From assembly GCA_964486335.1 (NCBI GenBank), contig CAZAMB010000014.1, positions 1-64,000 of the forward strand: DNA of 64,000 nt, given 5' to 3'. This stretch comes from CAZAMB01 sp964486335 (lineage in GTDB: Bacteria; Planctomycetota; Phycisphaerae; UBA1845). Of this stretch, positions 54,404 through 61,805 are shown in pieces. The number at the start of each line of letters is the position of its first letter. Position 1 is the first letter of the stretch. The position numbers were made by a program, and so were the translations under genes. The notes under the pieces are model-generated. The model did not search any database. It was not told where the DNA came from and saw only the letters and a program-made list of their open reading frames with translations.

Positions 54404-55699
54404 TCAATGATTGGCGTCGCGCGAGGGGATGACCTCGCCATGCGGATCTCGCGTGGGGTGGCCAAGCTGCTCGGCGACTTCCTCGGCCAGTTCATGAGCA
54501 TGCTCAAGTCGTTCCGCTTCGCTGTGTATCATGTCCATGTCGATTTTGGCCTCGTCCGCCAGATAGGTTTCCCACAATCGGTGAGCGCGAACGAGTTCTT
54601 TGGCGTGCCGCATCCCTACGGCGGTCAACCGAAGCCCTTCCGATTCCATCGTCAATAGTTTTCGATCTCGCAGGGAACGAAGACAGGCAGAAACGCGCCT
54701 TGCGGAAAGCCCCGCGACGCGGGTGATATCATCCGCCGATGTCGCGTGTTCGCGCTCGAGACTGCGGTACAACGCTTTGAGGCAGTCTTCCGCGTCGATG
54801 TGCCACCGCACGCCTCGACGGCGGACAAGCCGTGCGAACACGCCATGCCGCGGACTCAGCAGCATCGCCAATCCGAAGATCAGCGTGGCCACGAGCACCA
54901 TCGCGGGACCGGTTGGAGAGTTGGTGACGAACGCCAGAGACATGCCCATGGCCGCTGATAACGCTCCAAACAATCCGGCGAGAACGAGCATCGACGACAA
55001 CCGATCACACAATTGGTACGCCGCCGATGCAGGCGTGATCACCATCGCGACCACCAGAATAACCCCGGTCGTCTTGAGTCCCGCCACGACCGTCGCCGAC
55101 AGCAACCCCATGAGCAGATAGTGCATCGCGGTGACGGAAACGCCCATGGCCGCCGCAACCACCGGGTCGAAGCTGATGAGCTTGAGACGATGATAAAAAA
55201 CGTACACGATGCCGAGAACCAGCGGCGCGACAACGCCCATCATCACGAGGTCATTTCGCCCGACGGCCAGCGGGTCGCCAAACAGAAAGCACTTCAAGTC
55301 AAAATGCGTCCCTCTGGGCAGGCCGCTCGCCAGAATGATCCCGATCGCGAAGAGAAACGTGAACACAATCCCGATGGCGGAATCCTCCTTGGTGCGACTT
55401 GCCTGACTGACGACGCGAATGAGCACCGCGGCCGTCACTCCGGCGATCAAGGCGCCGAGAAACAGCTTGCTGATGTCGGTGCTCTGGGTGATGACGAAGG
55501 CCACGACGACGCCCGGCAAAATGGCATGGGAAAGCGCATCGCCGATCAACGCCATTCGACGAAGCACGACAAAGCAGCCGAGCACGCCGCACGCCACGCC
55601 GACCAGCACGCTGCACAGCGTTTCTTCCTTCCACGTCCAGCTGAACGGCGTGAGCCACTGAGACCAGTCCAACTCGAATTGTGAGAGCACGCCGATCAT
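54404..55699 (-). CDS. metal ABC transporter permease fused to a DtxR-type repressor domain (431 aa)
   Basis: Residues about 20-285 are an ABC-3 (ZnuB/TroC-like) permease with 8-9 helices and the family loop GVVVAFVI and DALSHAILPG. Residues about 300-431 are a DtxR/MntR-like unit: winged HTH (SADDITRVAGLSARRVSACLRSL), then the dimerisation/metal domain with HRLWETYL, the ligand cluster EAERLEH and DPHGEVIPS; a putative Asp ligand sits in AEDCLKALY. The SH3-like FeoA domain is missing. The same fusion is known in Chlamydia (YtgCR). The gene is third in an operon; its ATG overlaps the ATPase stop by 4 bp. Confidence 0.92.
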   Translation of the reverse strand: MIGVLSQFELDWSQWLTPFSWTWKEETLCSVLVGVACGVLGCFVVLRRMALIGDALSHAILPGVVVAFVITQSTDISKLFLGALIAGVTAAVLIRVVSQASRTKEDSAIGIVFTFLFAIGIILASGLPRGTHFDLKCFLFGDPLAVGRNDLVMMGVVAPLVLGIVYVFYHRLKLISFDPVVAAAMGVSVTAMHYLLMGLLSATVVAGLKTTGVILVVAMVITPASAAYQLCDRLSSMLVLAGLFGALSAAMGMSLAFVTNSPTGPAMVLVATLIFGLAMLLSPRHGVFARLVRRRGVRWHIDAEDCLKALYRSLEREHATSADDITRVAGLSARRVSACLRSLRDRKLLTMESEGLRLTAVGMRHAKELVRAHRLWETYLADEAKIDMDMIHSEAERLEHAHELAEEVAEQLGHPTRDPHGEVIPSRDANH

Positions 55700-56559
55700 A
55701 GCTTTCCACGTGGCTCGCGAAGAGAGGCCTCGGCGCGGTCGAGCAGTGTCAATCGTCCGCCGTAGGTTCGACGAAGGTTGTCGTCGGTGGCCGTCTGTTT
55801 CGTCGGCCCGAAGGCGACGACATGTTGATTGAGCAACAAGACCATGTCGAATCGATCAAGAACGGAGAGATCGTGATTCACGACGATCAACGTGCGACCG
55901 GATGCGGTCAACTGATCGATCAACTGAAAAATCGCCTCCTCGGTCGCGGCATCCACGCCTGCAAACGGTTCGTCCAGCAACATGATGTCCGCCTGCTGGC
56001 AAAGCGCGCGGGCGATAAACACGCGCTTTTGCTGCCCTCCGGAAAGCTGCCGAATGTGCCGATGAAGAAACTCGGTCATGGCGACTTGGCGCAAAGCGGA
56101 AAGTGCGTGCTCGCGGTCCGCCTTGCTCGGCCGTCCGAACCAACCAAGGCGACCATAGCGCCCCATCAACACCACGTCGAGAACGGTGACGGGAAAATCC
56201 CAATCGACGGCCTCGGTTTGCGGAACATAGGCCACCCGATCGCGGCACTGCGTAACCGGAACGCCGCCGACCGCGACCGAGCCGGCGTCCGGTTCGATCA
56301 ATCCGAGCATTGCCTTCAGGAGCGTGCTCTTTCCCGCGCCATTGGGACCGACCACGCCGACAAGACGCGCGGAAGGAACATCAAAGGACACAGAGCGCAA
56401 CACCGGCCGGTCGCCGTAGGAAACGGTCAGCGCCCGCACGGAAATGGCCGGGGCAGCGGATACTTCCGGCGCGACCGCGAACGCCCCGGCCGCGCGATCC
56501 GGCCCCAAACTTTGGGCCGGGGTGTCTGGGATGGAGTGACAGTCCACCATATGAATCAT
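55696..56559 (-). CDS. metal ABC transporter ATP-binding protein (287 aa)
   Basis: The ATPase subunit of a ZnuC/TroB-type uptake system: Walker A GPNGAGKST near residue 73, Q-loop VPQTEAVDWDFPV, signature LSGGQQKRVFIARAL, Walker B IMLLDEPFAGVD and the switch His in VVNHDLS. About 35 residues of variable N-terminus precede the ABC core. Both ends overlap neighbouring genes by 4 bp (ATGA), so substrate-binding protein, ATPase and permease-repressor are one translationally coupled operon. Confidence 0.95.
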   Translation of the reverse strand: MIHMVDCHSIPDTPAQSLGPDRAAGAFAVAPEVSAAPAISVRALTVSYGDRPVLRSVSFDVPSARLVGVVGPNGAGKSTLLKAMLGLIEPDAGSVAVGGVPVTQCRDRVAYVPQTEAVDWDFPVTVLDVVLMGRYGRLGWFGRPSKADREHALSALRQVAMTEFLHRHIRQLSGGQQKRVFIARALCQQADIMLLDEPFAGVDAATEEAIFQLIDQLTASGRTLIVVNHDLSVLDRFDMVLLLNQHVVAFGPTKQTATDDNLRRTYGGRLTLLDRAEASLREPRGKL

Positions 56560-57491
56560 CGAAGGGCGTCCACAATCGTGCGCGTGTTGTGCCGAATCAT
56601 GCCTATATAGGTGCCTGTTTCAGTATCGGGCGAACCGAGCGAATCGCTGTAAAGCGTTCCTCCGATGCGTGCTCCGGAGGACTCGGCGACTTTCTTCACG
56701 ATGTCGTTGAGTGTCTGGCTGACCGAGGTTTCGATGAACAGGGCCTTGACGCCCCGCTCGCGGACCAACGATTCGAGTCGGACAATGTCCTGTGGCCTGG
56801 GTTGTTGTTCCGTACTGATTCCTACGACACCAAACACATCCACGAAATAGGTTCGTCCAAAGTACTGAAATGCGTCGTGGCTCGTGACCATCACGCGGCG
56901 TTCCCGCGGAATGGAACCGATCTGCTCCGCAACCCACAAATGGAGTGCGTCCAGCTCTTTGAGATACGTTTCGGCCCGATCGCGATAACCGGTCGCGTGC
57001 GCAGGATCGACTTCAATCAGCGCGTCGCGAACGCCCTCGGCATAAACACGAAAATACAAGACGTTGAACCAGCAGTGGGGATCGGGCGCGCCGCGCGTCG
57101 CCTCGCTTTCGAGCGGGACGATGCGGGCATTCTCGGCCAATCGAACCACCTTTGCCTTCGTGCTGTTGTTTTCAATCACGTGGCCGAGTGTGGCTTCGAG
57201 GTGCAGGCCGTTCATCAGCACCAATTGCGACTCCGCAATCAACTGAACGTCTCTGGGACGAACGTCGTAAATATGCGGGTCCTCGCCGGCACGCATGATG
57301 CCTCGCACGTCGGCGTCATTGCCCGCAATGGTGCTCGCCAGGTCGGTGATCATCGTGGTCGTACAGGCAACGCGGAGCTTGCCCGCGGGCGCTACTCCAT
57401 CCGCGGGAGCGACCGCGGTCATGCAAGCCATTGCCGCCCAGACAAACAGCCAAGACCGCAGTCTGGCAACATCGTTTCTTTGTCGAATCAT
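56556..57491 (-). CDS. metal ABC transporter substrate-binding protein (311 aa)
   Basis: A cluster A-I (ZnuA/TroA/PsaA-like) solute-binding protein with a signal peptide (LRSWLFVWAAMACMTAVAPADG). Metal-ligand signatures: EDPHIYDVRP (first His, near residue 80), HCWFNVLYFRVYAEGV (second His), SHDAFQYFGRTYFVDV (third His) and a late Asp or Glu. No His-rich zinc loop is visible between the first and second motifs, which leans toward Mn or Fe rather than Zn. The ATG at 57491, preceded by an AGGAG box, is the true start; codons upstream cross the control region. First gene of the operon. Confidence 0.94.
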   Translation of the reverse strand: MIRQRNDVARLRSWLFVWAAMACMTAVAPADGVAPAGKLRVACTTTMITDLASTIAGNDADVRGIMRAGEDPHIYDVRPRDVQLIAESQLVLMNGLHLEATLGHVIENNSTKAKVVRLAENARIVPLESEATRGAPDPHCWFNVLYFRVYAEGVRDALIEVDPAHATGYRDRAETYLKELDALHLWVAEQIGSIPRERRVMVTSHDAFQYFGRTYFVDVFGVVGISTEQQPRPQDIVRLESLVRERGVKALFIETSVSQTLNDIVKKVAESSGARIGGTLYSDSLGSPDTETGTYIGMIRHNTRTIVDALR

Positions 57492-57538
57492 CCCGTAAAA
57501 CTCCTGCAATTCAGCCAACGGACATTCCAATGCGTAGA

Positions 57539-57608
57539 ACAATACATCGGAGATAAGGAAAAAGCAAGTTAAAACTTTGTTTGAACTAAGTTCGCAACGT
57601 CTGATAAC
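57539..57608. promoter_or_regulatory. divergent promoter region with a 21-bp palindrome (likely metalloregulator operator)
   Basis: The palindrome AGTTAAAAC-TTT-GTTTGAACT at 57567-57587 has one mismatch between its 9-bp arms. Leftward promoter for the transport operon: TTGCTT (57567-57562) and TATTGT (57544-57539), spacing 17. Rightward promoter for the regulator: TTGAAC (57581-57586, inside the right arm) and GATAAC (57603-57608), spacing 16. A repressor bound at the palindrome would touch both -35 elements. The assignment to the adjacent DtxR-type regulator is an inference. Confidence 0.6.
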
Positions 57609-57677
57609 TCGGCTTGCCGTTTTCCGCAAACTAGTGCAAACTCCCTGCACGCTTGCGCGGTTTTCTGGAGTCGATTG

Positions 57678-58361
57678 ATGCTTAGCACTTCGATTGAAGA
57701 CTACATTAAGACCATTTATTCGCTCGAATCCGAGCGAAATAAAGCCGGAACCAAGGACATTGCCGACCGATTGAGCGTCAAAATGGCCTCCGTGACCGGA
57801 ATGGTAAAGCATTTGGCGGCGGAAGGTTACGTTCGCCACGCTCCGTACAAAGGCGTTCATCTCACCCCAAAGGGCCGAACCGTTGCCCTCGATTTGATTC
57901 GCCGGCATCGACTGATCGAGCTCTTTTTGAGCAAGTCGCTCGGCCTTTCATGGGACGAGGTGCATGCCGATGCCGAACGGCTTGAACATGTGGTCAGCGA
58001 TTCGCTGGTGGAGCGGATGTTCGAGGTTCTGGGTCGACCTGAGTTTGACCCGCACGGTTCGCCGATTCCGACGGTCGACGGAACAATCGCTCCGCGGCGC
58101 GGCATTCGATTGGATGAAATGACGAAGGGTTCGCGCGGAGAAGTTGTCGAAGTTTCGGATCAAGATCCGGCGTTTCTGCGTTACCTCACGGAGTTGGAGC
58201 TTCGAATTGGAAGCAAGGTCGAAGTATTGGACCGGGCGCCATTCAACGGTCCCATTTCATTAACCGTTGATGGACGCGGCATCGCCATCGGGCACGAAGC
58301 AGGGTCGCGGATTCGAGTGTTGCCCGAGACCGGTCGTTCAAGATCAGGCTCAAAAAGCTGA
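57678..58361 (+). CDS. DtxR/MntR-family metal-dependent transcriptional regulator (227 aa)
   Basis: Full-length three-domain family member: winged HTH (residues 1-65, TKDIADRLSVKMASVTGMVKHL), dimerisation/metal domain (70-135, HRLIELFL and DAERLEH) and a C-terminal SH3-like FeoA domain (about 150-220). Asp8 in STSIEDYI and Glu in place of the Cys of the iron regulator DtxR point to Mn-type sensing, although the position equal to Glu11 of Bacillus MntR is Lys. The ATG at 57678 has a GGAG box 7 nt upstream. Divergent from the metal-uptake operon, it is the obvious candidate repressor and co-repressed by metal. Confidence 0.92.
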   Translation: MLSTSIEDYIKTIYSLESERNKAGTKDIADRLSVKMASVTGMVKHLAAEGYVRHAPYKGVHLTPKGRTVALDLIRRHRLIELFLSKSLGLSWDEVHADAERLEHVVSDSLVERMFEVLGRPEFDPHGSPIPTVDGTIAPRRGIRLDEMTKGSRGEVVEVSDQDPAFLRYLTELELRIGSKVEVLDRAPFNGPISLTVDGRGIAIGHEAGSRIRVLPETGRSRSGSKS

Positions 58362-58457
58362 ATTCACCAAGCAAGCCGGCCAGTGGAGGGCCAATCCCGA
58401 TAAGCCTGAACAAAAGGGCGTCGATCGCGGAGAGGGTGCCCGGTTACTGCCAATGAG

Positions 58458-58463
58458 TATAAT
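58458..58463 (+). promoter_or_regulatory. possible -10 element for the adenylate-forming ligase gene
   Basis: A perfect TATAAT lies 60 bp before the GTG start, with no clear -35 partner (GGTGCC at the right spacing). Treat as weak evidence. Confidence 0.35.
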
Positions 58464-58522
58464 AAAAATCGGCGTACCGATCGTAAAGGGTCGCGGCTTA
58501 CGCGCAATGGAGAAACAACATC

Positions 58523-59611
58523 GTGCATGGCGTGCAATCACTGAAACCCCACGTGGAAGCCGCGAAGAAGCGGCTCGACGAGCACACCCGCGAAATCGTA
58601 GCGTGGCACTTCGACCAGAAAACGGGTTGCCCCTTCTGGCTCGACTACGCGAAGAGTCTTGACTTCGATCCGCGCAAGGACATTCGAGGTTATGACGATC
58701 TCGACCGGTTTCCTTTTTTCGAGGACGAATGGCTTCGCGGCGGGCCGGTGCGGCGCTGGGTACCCAAGGCTTACGCGGACAAGCCGATCTGCATCTTCGA
58801 AACGGGCGGCAGTACCGGCGTCCCCAAGAGCCGCATCAGCATCGACGATTTCCGCATCGACTACGAGATGTTCAGCGAGACGCTGTCGGACGAATCATTT
58901 CCGAAAGGCGCGGACTGGCTAATGCTGGGTCCGACGGGTCCGCGGCGACTGCGACTGGCCGTCGAACATCTTTGTCAGCATCGCGGCGGGATATGCTTTC
59001 ACGTCGATCTCGATCCTCGATGGGTGGTCAAGCTCATCAACAAGGGCCGGATGGACGTGATGATCGAATACCGCGATCACGTCATCAACCAAGGGCTGAC
59101 GCTGTTGCGGGCGCACGAGGGAATTCGCTGCCTGTTCACGACGCCGAAGCTGCTGGAAGCGCTTTGCGAAAAGGTGTCGCTCGCGCGGATGGGGATCAAG
59201 GGGGTCTTTTGCGGCGGAACGCAGCTCACGGCGCAATTCAACCGCTTCGCCCGCGAGGAATTGCTCGAAGGGAAAGTCGAACTCGTCCCGACGTATGGTA
59301 ATACGTTGATGGGTCTTGCGTGTCACAAGCCGCTCGAGCCGCGGGACAACTTCAGCGTGATCTATCACCCGCCGTGTCCGCGAGCGATGATCGAAGTCGT
59401 CGATCCGAACGAACCGCGCCGCGTGGTCGATTACGGTCAGCTTGGCCGGGTGCGGCTGACGACGCTGACGAAGGAGTTCTTCGTGCCGCGATTCCTCGAA
59501 CGCGATGAGGCCATCCGCCATCCGCCGTGCGAAAAGTATCCGTGGGACGGCGCGGGCGACGTGCGGCCATTCTCCGGATTCGCGGTGCCGATCGTGGAGG
59601 GCGTGTATTGA
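58523..59611 (+). CDS. adenylate-forming enzyme, phenylacetate-CoA-ligase-like (362 aa)
   Basis: The AMP-binding P-loop is FETGGSTGVPKSR at about residues 93-105. Further family segments are CGGTQLTAQFNRF, VPTYGNTLMGLACHK and GQLGRVRLTTLTKEFFVPRF, the last placing the acidic/Arg AMP ligands. The protein is shorter than classical CoA ligases (about 430-550 aa) and lacks an obvious mobile C-terminal Lys domain. It resembles compact PaaK-like enzymes that activate an aryl or acyl acid for transfer to another protein. Start is a GTG at 58523 with a GGAG box about 10 nt upstream. No carrier protein or partner enzyme lies nearby, so the substrate is open. Confidence 0.8.
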   Translation: MHGVQSLKPHVEAAKKRLDEHTREIVAWHFDQKTGCPFWLDYAKSLDFDPRKDIRGYDDLDRFPFFEDEWLRGGPVRRWVPKAYADKPICIFETGGSTGVPKSRISIDDFRIDYEMFSETLSDESFPKGADWLMLGPTGPRRLRLAVEHLCQHRGGICFHVDLDPRWVVKLINKGRMDVMIEYRDHVINQGLTLLRAHEGIRCLFTTPKLLEALCEKVSLARMGIKGVFCGGTQLTAQFNRFAREELLEGKVELVPTYGNTLMGLACHKPLEPRDNFSVIYHPPCPRAMIEVVDPNEPRRVVDYGQLGRVRLTTLTKEFFVPRFLERDEAIRHPPCEKYPWDGAGDVRPFSGFAVPIVEGVY

Positions 59612-59644
59612 TTGTCGATTTTCGATTGTCGATTGATGATTGTC
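59610..59644 (+). repeat. short direct repeats GATTGTCGATT
   Basis: Two GATTGTCGATT units (59610-59620 and 59624-59634) and a third partial GATTGTCGG lie immediately after the ligase stop codon. Simple-sequence expansion; no function proposed. Confidence 0.6.
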
Positions 59645-59723
59645 GGCACCGGAGCCGCAACCTTGCGTTCGGCGCAGCTCGGGTCGCGCGGGTTGAAGCG
59701 TGGTGCTCCGAGGAGAGATTTGA

Positions 59724-60356
59724 TTGATCCGGCGGAAAGATGGAAGTTCATCGTTCCTCGACCGGCTTGAGGAGGCGGATCGGTTTTTCATGGGTACGGG
59801 AAAAGTTCCTCAAACCGTTCGATCGTTGGCGGCGGACTTCGACCGCGAGGGGATCGATTATGCCATCGTCGGCGGTATGGCGCTCAATGCGCATGGGTAC
59901 CGGCGTGAAACGGTCGATGTCGATGTCCTCGTTCGACCAGAGGGATTGGAAACGTTCAGGGATCGTCTGGTCGGTCGCGGGTACGTCGAACGATTTTCCG
60001 GAGCGAAGAAGTCCTTTCGCGACGCGACGACAGGCGTGGATGTCGAGTTTTTGACGACCGGCGAATTCCCCGGCGACGGCAAGCCAAAACCTGTCGCGTT
60101 TCCCGATCCGGCACAAGCGTCGGAAACGATCGACGGCATTCGCATCGTGAACCTCGTGACGCTCATTAACCTGAAGCTCGCCTCCGGCATGACGGCGCCA
60201 CATCGCCGCCGCGATGTCGCGGACGTGCAGGACTTGATTCGCATTTTGCGGCTTGGCCGCGATTTTGCCGAGCGAATCAACCCGTTTGTGCAGCCGACGT
60301 TTTTCTTGTTGCTCGCCGAGTTGGAAGGCGGTCACCACGCAACTGATGAGGCGTGA
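59724..60356 (+). CDS. nucleotidyltransferase-fold protein (MNT/AbiEii-like, 210 aa)
   Basis: The protein has the minimal nucleotidyltransferase signature: AIVGGMALNAHGYRRETVDVDVLV (residues about 47-70), where GG-hydroxyl/Ala is followed by DxD metal ligands. The length and remaining sequence (for example VNLVTLINLKLASGMT and RRRDVADVQDLIRIL) match the DUF6036/AbiEii-like group, whose substrates are mostly unknown. Some relatives are toxin or antitoxin parts, but no HEPN or AbiEi partner is adjacent; a HigBA-like pair begins 390 bp downstream. The TTG start at 59724 is supported by an AGGAG box 8 nt upstream. Confidence 0.8.
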   Translation: MIRRKDGSSSFLDRLEEADRFFMGTGKVPQTVRSLAADFDREGIDYAIVGGMALNAHGYRRETVDVDVLVRPEGLETFRDRLVGRGYVERFSGAKKSFRDATTGVDVEFLTTGEFPGDGKPKPVAFPDPAQASETIDGIRIVNLVTLINLKLASGMTAPHRRRDVADVQDLIRILRLGRDFAERINPFVQPTFFLLLAELEGGHHATDEA

Positions 60357-60497
60357 AAGGAGCGCCGCTGCACATGAGTCCGCAGACGCAGACACTATCA
60401 ACTCATCGCGTGGAAGACTGCAAAGGCGATCCCAAAACCTCACGATCGATTGGGGAGGGCATGTCAACGACAACAAACGCCTGCCGATTCCGGGGGG

Positions 60498-60524
60498 CCG
60501 CGCGAACTGAAGTTCGCGGCTCGC
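60498..60524 (-). repeat. dispersed palindromic element, copy 5
   Basis: Core GCGAACT-GA-AGTTCGC with GGCTCGC on the right, 35 bp upstream of the toxin-antitoxin promoter. The 3' flank (AGGGTTTTGGG) resembles that of copy 6 (AAAGTTTTTGGGG). Confidence 0.82.
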
Positions 60525-60558
60525 AGGGTTTTGGGAACGCGATTGAACGGGATTCCGC

Positions 60559-60586
60559 TTGACGCATATCAATTTTGATATATACT
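60559..60586 (+). promoter_or_regulatory. toxin-antitoxin promoter with palindromic operator
   Basis: TTGACG at 60559-60564 and TATACT at 60581-60586 are 16 bp apart. Between them is a perfect palindrome ATATCAA-TT-TTGATAT (60566-60581) that overlaps the first base of the -10. It is the expected site for autorepression by the HTH antitoxin alone or with toxin. The promoter is one of the best in the window. The leader to the toxin ATG is about 155 nt. Confidence 0.7.
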
Positions 60587-60746
60587 TGGCGTAGACAACT
60601 TGGAGGCCGTTGCCCCACGGCCGATCGTGTGGAACGCATGGTGCGGGGCATAATGGAAGTAATTCCAGCCAAGACAAGATCAGATTGCGTTCCACCTTGA
60701 GTATTGCGCTTTTTCGGCGGACAGGATGCCGCTGCGAGGAGGTTGT

Positions 60747-61028
60747 ATGCGCATCAAGGTGGAACTGCGCCCGGAAGTCAGACGATTTTTGAGAACGGTC
60801 ACACCAAATGTTCGCGGGACATTCTTTGAGAAGTTGCATTGGGTGTGTGAAGACCCGATTGTGCGATCGTTCGCGTATCACGATCCAACCGTTAGCAAAT
60901 ACATGGTTCGATATTTTCGGTTTTCGAACCATGTCGCGCTGTTCGGTTACCTCGCAGCGCGTGACGAAATCAAGGTGATTGAATGTCGATTTCGCGATCC
61001 CGTCAACGACCCGCACCAAGCCACCTGA
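60747..61028 (+). CDS. RelE/HigB-like toxin (93 aa)
   Basis: A small basic protein starting MRIKVELRPEVRRFLRTV, with later segments FEKLHWVCEDP and VSKYMVRYFRFSNHVALFGYL, fitting a RelE-ParE-type ribosome-dependent mRNase or gyrase poison fold. The ATG at 60747 (AGGAGG box 4 nt upstream) is preferred over the ATG seven codons upstream. Toxin-first order with an HTH antitoxin gene overlapping its end by 46 bp is the usual HigBA layout. Exact toxin activity cannot be told from sequence. Confidence 0.75.
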   Translation: MRIKVELRPEVRRFLRTVTPNVRGTFFEKLHWVCEDPIVRSFAYHDPTVSKYMVRYFRFSNHVALFGYLAARDEIKVIECRFRDPVNDPHQAT

Positions 61029-61438
61029 AAAAACCGCGGGCGAAGGCGACGATTCCATCGTCTCAAGTAAAAGCCTTGAACGGACTTTCCTCGGTAGTCG
61101 GACCCAACGGAAAGACCACGCACATTGTCATTCCGATCGATGAGTATGAACGGTTGTTGCTCGCCGACATGGCTCGCGATGCAATCAAGACGCTTGAAGA
61201 CCGGGACGCCGAATGGATCGACGCCGACGATGTTGCGATCGAGTTCGCCCGCGACGCGATCGTCGAAGCCCGCAAGAAGGCCGGTTTGACGCAAAAGCAG
61301 CTCGGTCAGAAGCTTGGTCTGCCGCAGTCGCAAATTTCCCGCATCGAACGCCGCCCGGACCGCACTACCGTTCGCACGCTTCGTCGCCTGGCCCGTGCTC
61401 TCAAGGTAGACGTGAGCGTTTTCCTTCGCGGGATGTAG
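60983..61438 (+). CDS. HTH (XRE) antitoxin (151 aa)
   Basis: The C-terminal half is a Cro/C1-type helix-turn-helix (ARKKAGLTQKQLGQKLGLPQSQISRIERRP, residues about 95-125), the DNA-binding part that would sit on the promoter palindrome. The N-terminal half contains THIVIPIDEYERLLLAD, which resembles a Phd-like segment often used to block the toxin. The ATG at 60983 lies inside the toxin gene, with an AAGG box upstream. Together with the toxin this is a HigBA-like type II system; activity is inferred, not shown. Confidence 0.8.
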   Translation: MSISRSRQRPAPSHLKKPRAKATIPSSQVKALNGLSSVVGPNGKTTHIVIPIDEYERLLLADMARDAIKTLEDRDAEWIDADDVAIEFARDAIVEARKKAGLTQKQLGQKLGLPQSQISRIERRPDRTTVRTLRRLARALKVDVSVFLRGM

Positions 61439-61805
61439 TCGGTTTTATCGCCGATCGAATACTGGGAACATTTAACCGAGCCGCGCGGGCCAGCAAACGT
61501 CCGCTGGTCTTGATTCAGAATACAAATCGCACCCTCGCCCTGCGTCTCGTTGGGCGGCGAGACTCCGGGGAAGAAGCTCCCGACCTGGTTGCTTTGTCGG
61601 TCACGGCTCGGATCACATGCGTTACCCTGTATCCACCATTCAACTTCAATTGCATGGTTGATCTGCAGCCGAAAAGCCCTTCCGACCGATCGTAATCCAA
61701 GGCAATGTTCAGCCGTTTCGTGAGGCGTCGATGGATGGATCGCATCAACACCGCCATCTGGGCGAAGTCGCGAGAATCTGCGTCCAAACCGGTCCAAGGC
61801 TCATG
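61439..61805. other. intergenic region, 367 bp
   Basis: Between the antitoxin gene and the right-edge beta-helix gene. Minus-strand frames here (for example a 90-aa frame at 61515-61787) have no recognised relatives and no clear ribosome-binding sites, so I leave them out. No repeat or promoter is evident. Confidence 0.4.

Noticed and set aside
57492..57908. 139-codon upstream extension of the substrate-binding protein
   Set aside because: It would run through the promoter, the palindrome and the divergent regulator gene; the ATG at 57491 has a good AGGAG box and gives a normal signal peptide.
59748..61058. 436-codon minus-strand frame opposite the nucleotidyltransferase and toxin genes
   Set aside because: It is the shadow of clearly recognised plus-strand genes and spans their promoter and the palindromic element.
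61515..61787. 90-codon minus-strand frame after the antitoxin gene
   Set aside because: No ribosome-binding site, no recognised motif, and its composition resembles chance open frames in this GC-rich DNA.
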